The notes under the pieces: generated by a model
Seen by the model: the letters and a program-made list of their open reading frames with translations, nothing else
Databases searched by the model: none
Told to the model about the DNA's origin: nothing
Made by a program: the position numbers and the translations under genes
In this document: positions 6,160-7,980 of the stretch, piece after piece
Position numbering within the stretch: the first letter of the stretch is position 1
Layout of the letters: each line of letters opens with the position of its first letter
Assembly: GCA_003221595.1 (NCBI GenBank)
Contig: QHSM01000133.1
Span: 1 to 7,980, forward strand
Reading direction: 5' to 3'
Source of the DNA: Candidatus Rokuibacteriota bacterium
Lineage (GTDB): Bacteria; Methylomirabilota; Methylomirabilia; Rokubacteriales; CSP1-6
Length of the DNA: 7,980 bases

Positions 6160-7289
6160 GGCCTCGACCTCAGCAGTGCCGGCAGGGCGGAAAGTCCCGC
6201 GAGTACACCGGCTGCTTCAGGAACTCTTCGGGGTTGTATTTCCAGAACTGGCTGACGGCCGGATACGTGTAGGATGGCGACCTTGCGGAGGGCGGCCATG
6301 AGGGCCGGGCGATCCTCGACCTTGCCGCCGATCGCGCGCACCGCCTCGTTGATGATCCGGGCGCCGGTGTAGCAGTTCTCCGAATAGAAGGACGGGATGC
6401 GGCTGTAGGCCTTCTCGAAGGCGGCGCGGAAGCGGCGGTTGGTCGGCGTGTCGAGCGCGGCCGAGTAGTGGTGGGCGCTCACCACCCCGATCGACTCGTC
6501 GCCCAGCTGCGGCAGCACGTGCTCGTCGGTGTACGTGCCGCCGGCGATGAGCGGCACGCGCCCGCGCAGGCCGCTGGCGGCGTACTGGCTCGCGAAGAGC
6601 AGCGTCCACCGGCCCAGCGCTACAACGAATACCGCGTCGGCGTCTTTCTTGATCTGGGAGAGATACGGCGAGTAGTCCTGGACGTTCAGCGGCACCCAGA
6701 GCTTCTGGACGACCTGGCCGCCGTTGTCCTCGAACGACTGGTGAAACCCGCCGACCGTCTCCCAGCCGAAGGCGTAGTCGAGCCCGACGGTCACGACCTT
6801 CTTGTAGCCCAGGACCTTGCTCGCGTACTCGCCGAACGGATGCATGTTGCCCCCGGCGGAGAAGCCCGTCCGGATCAGCCACTTGGGGCGCTTGCGCTGC
6901 GTGAGGTCGTCGGCCGAGTTGATCGGGTACATCGTGGGAATCTCCTGCGCCTCGATGAACGGCACGAGCGCGTAGGCGACGTTGGAGAGAATCACGCCGG
7001 CCACCATGTGGACGCGATCGTTCTCGACCAGCTTGCGGAGCTTCACGAGCGCGGTCGCCGGATTGCCCTCGTTGTCCTCCAGGACGACCTCGACTTTGCG
7101 TCCGGCCATCTGCCAGCCGCTCTCCTGCCAGTACAGCTCGCAGCCGCTGTACATGTCCTTGCCGGCGGCGGCGATCGCGCCGGTCAGCGGAGAGATGAAG
7201 CCGATCTTGATCGGTCCCTGCGCGGCGGCGCCGCCCGGAGCGACCATCGCCGCCGCCGCCAGCAGGAGGAGAATCTTCGGCGGGCGCAT
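6141..7289 (-). CDS. ABC transporter substrate-binding protein, Leu/Ile/Val-binding (LivK-like) family, C-terminus disrupted
   Basis: The protein begins with a signal peptide (MRPPKILLLLAAAAM, likely cut after AAAQ near residue 24), then the family's first strand IKIGFISPLTG at 27-37. The periplasmic-binding fold continues normally to about residue 338, including EDNEGNPATALVKLRKLV at 71-88, LIRTGFSAGG at 138-147, GLDYAFGWE at 169-177 and FYSENCYTGARIINEAVRAI at 301-320. It would capture a small solute (amino acid, aromatic acid or amide) for an ABC importer; no permease or ATPase gene is in the window. After ALRKVAI (residue 339) the frame gives an Arg/Pro-rich tail of 43 residues unlike the family and runs 19 bp into the hydrolase gene. 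The real C-terminus lies in another frame (next feature). The ATG at 7289 is chosen because it opens the signal peptide; it follows the M24 stop by seven bases, suggesting coupled translation. Function is doubtful if the lesion is real. Confidence 0.82.
   Translation of the reverse strand: MRPPKILLLLAAAAMVAPGGAAAQGPIKIGFISPLTGAIAAAGKDMYSGCELYWQESGWQMAGRKVEVVLEDNEGNPATALVKLRKLVENDRVHMVAGVILSNVAYALVPFIEAQEIPTMYPINSADDLTQRKRPKWLIRTGFSAGGNMHPFGEYASKVLGYKKVVTVGLDYAFGWETVGGFHQSFEDNGGQVVQKLWVPLNVQDYSPYLSQIKKDADAVFVVALGRWTLLFASQYAASGLRGRVPLIAGGTYTDEHVLPQLGDESIGVVSAHHYSAALDTPTNRRFRAAFEKAYSRIPSFYSENCYTGARIINEAVRAIGGKVEDRPALMAALRKVAILHVSGRQPVLEIQPRRVPEAAGVLAGLSALPALLRSRPWPESP
6170..6273 (-). pseudogene. 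Out-of-frame remnant of the substrate-binding protein C-terminus
   Basis: In a different minus-strand frame, the bases from about 6273 to the TGA at 6172-6170 read SYTYPAVSQFWKYNPEEF, then LKQPVYSRDFPPCRHC and stop. This is a sensible end for this binding-protein family, and it stops 10 bp before the hydrolase ATG, a normal operon spacing. Recalled family members carry some 30-40 residues between the ALRKV segment and the YPAVSQFW segment (a Gly/Asp/Tyr-rich stretch ending in a Lys/Gln-rich strand). Those residues are missing here, so the change looks like an out-of-frame deletion with its junction near 6270-6280, not a single-base slip. Confidence 0.72.
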
Positions 7290-7296
7290 GGGCGGT

Positions 7297-7980
7297 CTAG
7301 TACCGGTTCGCGATCGGAAGCTCCTCGGCGGGGAAGAGCGTGATGATCTGGGCACCGCTCGGCGTCACGATGACCTCCTCCTCGATCCGCGCGGCGGACA
7401 TGCCGTCGGTGGCCGGGCAGTAGGTCTCGACGGCGAACATCATGCCCGCCTGGAGCTCCATCGGGTCGTCGAAGGAGTTGAGCCGGCTGATGATCGGCCG
7501 CTCGTGCAGGCCCAGGCCGATGCCGTGGCAGAAGTTCAGGCCGAAGGCCGCCATCTCGCCGTCGAAGCCGATCTCCTGCGCCTTCGGGAAGGCGCGCGCG
7601 ATCTTGTCGGTGGCGACGCCGGGCTTGATGAGCGCGATCGCCTCGTCCATCCACTCGCGCGCCTTCTTGTAGGCGGTGATCTGCGGCCGGGTGGCCCGGC
7701 CCACGCTGAAGGTGCGGTAGTAACACGTGCGATAGCCGACGTACGACATGATGATGTCGAAGAACGCCTGGTCGCCCGGACGAATGATCCGGTCCGTGAA
7801 GTTGTGCGGATGCGGGCTGCACCGCTCGCCGGAGATCGCGTTGATCGCCTCCACGCAGTCGGAGCCCATCTCGTAGAGCCGCCGGGTGGCGAGCCCGACG
7901 ATCTCGTTCTCGCGCGCGCCGGGCTTGAGCGCCTCGAAGATGTCCTGGTAGACGCCGTCGACCATCGCCGCCGCCATGTT
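7297..7980 (-). CDS. M24 family metallopeptidase-like protein (Xaa-Pro peptidase/creatinase type), C-terminal part
   Basis: The gene enters from the right edge; 228 codons of its pita-bread catalytic domain are visible and the start is outside the window, so the Met at 7977 is not necessarily the start. Counting from that Met, ligand positions of the M24 family are D74 (QAFFDIIMSY), H151 (FCHGIGLGLHERP), E184 (MFAVETY) and E199 (ARIEEEVIV). The second Asp of the canonical pattern (GYxxDxxRTF) is replaced: the sequence is GYRTCYYRTF with C85. H158 is conserved. By family these proteins cleave Xaa-Pro bonds, or act on small substrates such as creatine, ectoine derivatives or DMSP, in some cases without metal. 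Which applies here is unknown. It is the first visible gene of the run leading to the substrate-binding protein, seven bases downstream, and could act on the solute that protein imports. Confidence 0.88.
   Translation of the reverse strand, partial: NMAAAMVDGVYQDIFEALKPGARENEIVGLATRRLYEMGSDCVEAINAISGERCSPHPHNFTDRIIRPGDQAFFDIIMSYVGYRTCYYRTFSVGRATRPQITAYKKAREWMDEAIALIKPGVATDKIARAFPKAQEIGFDGEMAAFGLNFCHGIGLGLHERPIISRLNSFDDPMELQAGMMFAVETYCPATDGMSAARIEEEVIVTPSGAQIITLFPAEELPIANRY

Noticed and set aside
5461..6255. Plus-strand open frame opposite the hydrolase
   Set aside because: It is the complement of a well-formed alpha/beta hydrolase and shows no fold or motif of its own.
6468..7343. Plus-strand open frame opposite the substrate-binding protein
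   Set aside because: Its composition follows from the codon bias of the opposite strand; the minus strand has a signal peptide and family motifs.
1..7980. CRISPR array, insertion sequence, tRNA, phage or toxin-antitoxin genes
   Set aside because: I saw no regularly spaced repeats, transposase motifs, terminal inverted repeats, tRNA-like cloverleaf or CCA-end signals.

Overview
This is a GC-rich bacterial chromosomal segment with seven protein-coding genes, two of them cut by the window edges. I see no rRNA, tRNA, CRISPR array, insertion sequence or phage gene. The very high GC, Arg/Ala-rich proteins, and the mix of a MASE1 sensor, acyl-CoA enzymes, a Liv-type substrate-binding protein and an M24 peptidase suit an uncultured soil or subsurface lineage such as Rokubacteria/Methylomirabilota, or a deltaproteobacterium. 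That placement is an impression from gene style, not a measurement.

Layout from left to right. Positions 1-915 (minus) hold the N-terminal part of a MASE1 membrane sensor whose output domain lies outside the window. A roughly 200 bp divergent gap separates it from a double-hotdog acyl-CoA thioesterase at 1113-1991 (plus). Convergent with that, two minus-strand genes form a likely unit: a small protein with a conserved-looking N-terminal module and a coiled coil (3230-3868), followed by a NYN nuclease-like protein with a LOTUS/OST-HTH domain and Arg-rich tails (2013-3116). A 310 bp divergent region (3869-4178) carries a promoter-like signal in each direction, an A-tract, a 14 bp AT palindrome and a repeated 8-mer. 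To its right is an acyl-CoA dehydrogenase (4179-5369, plus). Convergent with it is a tight minus-strand run: M24 peptidase (7297 to beyond 7980), Liv-type substrate-binding protein (7289 down to about 6141) and alpha/beta hydrolase (6159-5380).

Working together: the thioesterase, acyl-CoA dehydrogenase, hydrolase and binding protein fit uptake and catabolism of small organic or acyl substrates, but no single pathway can be named. The NYN-LOTUS protein points instead to RNA binding or cleavage, and its partner is of unknown function.

The strongest anomalies are three. The substrate-binding protein gene has a lesion near 6273: the ancestral C-terminus survives in another frame and ends 10 bp before the hydrolase start, so an internal out-of-frame deletion (or assembly error) is likely. 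The M24 peptidase has Cys where the family's second metal-binding Asp is expected. The NYN-LOTUS plus coiled-coil pair is served by a structured divergent promoter region. I did not find a clear-cut new defence or mobile system.
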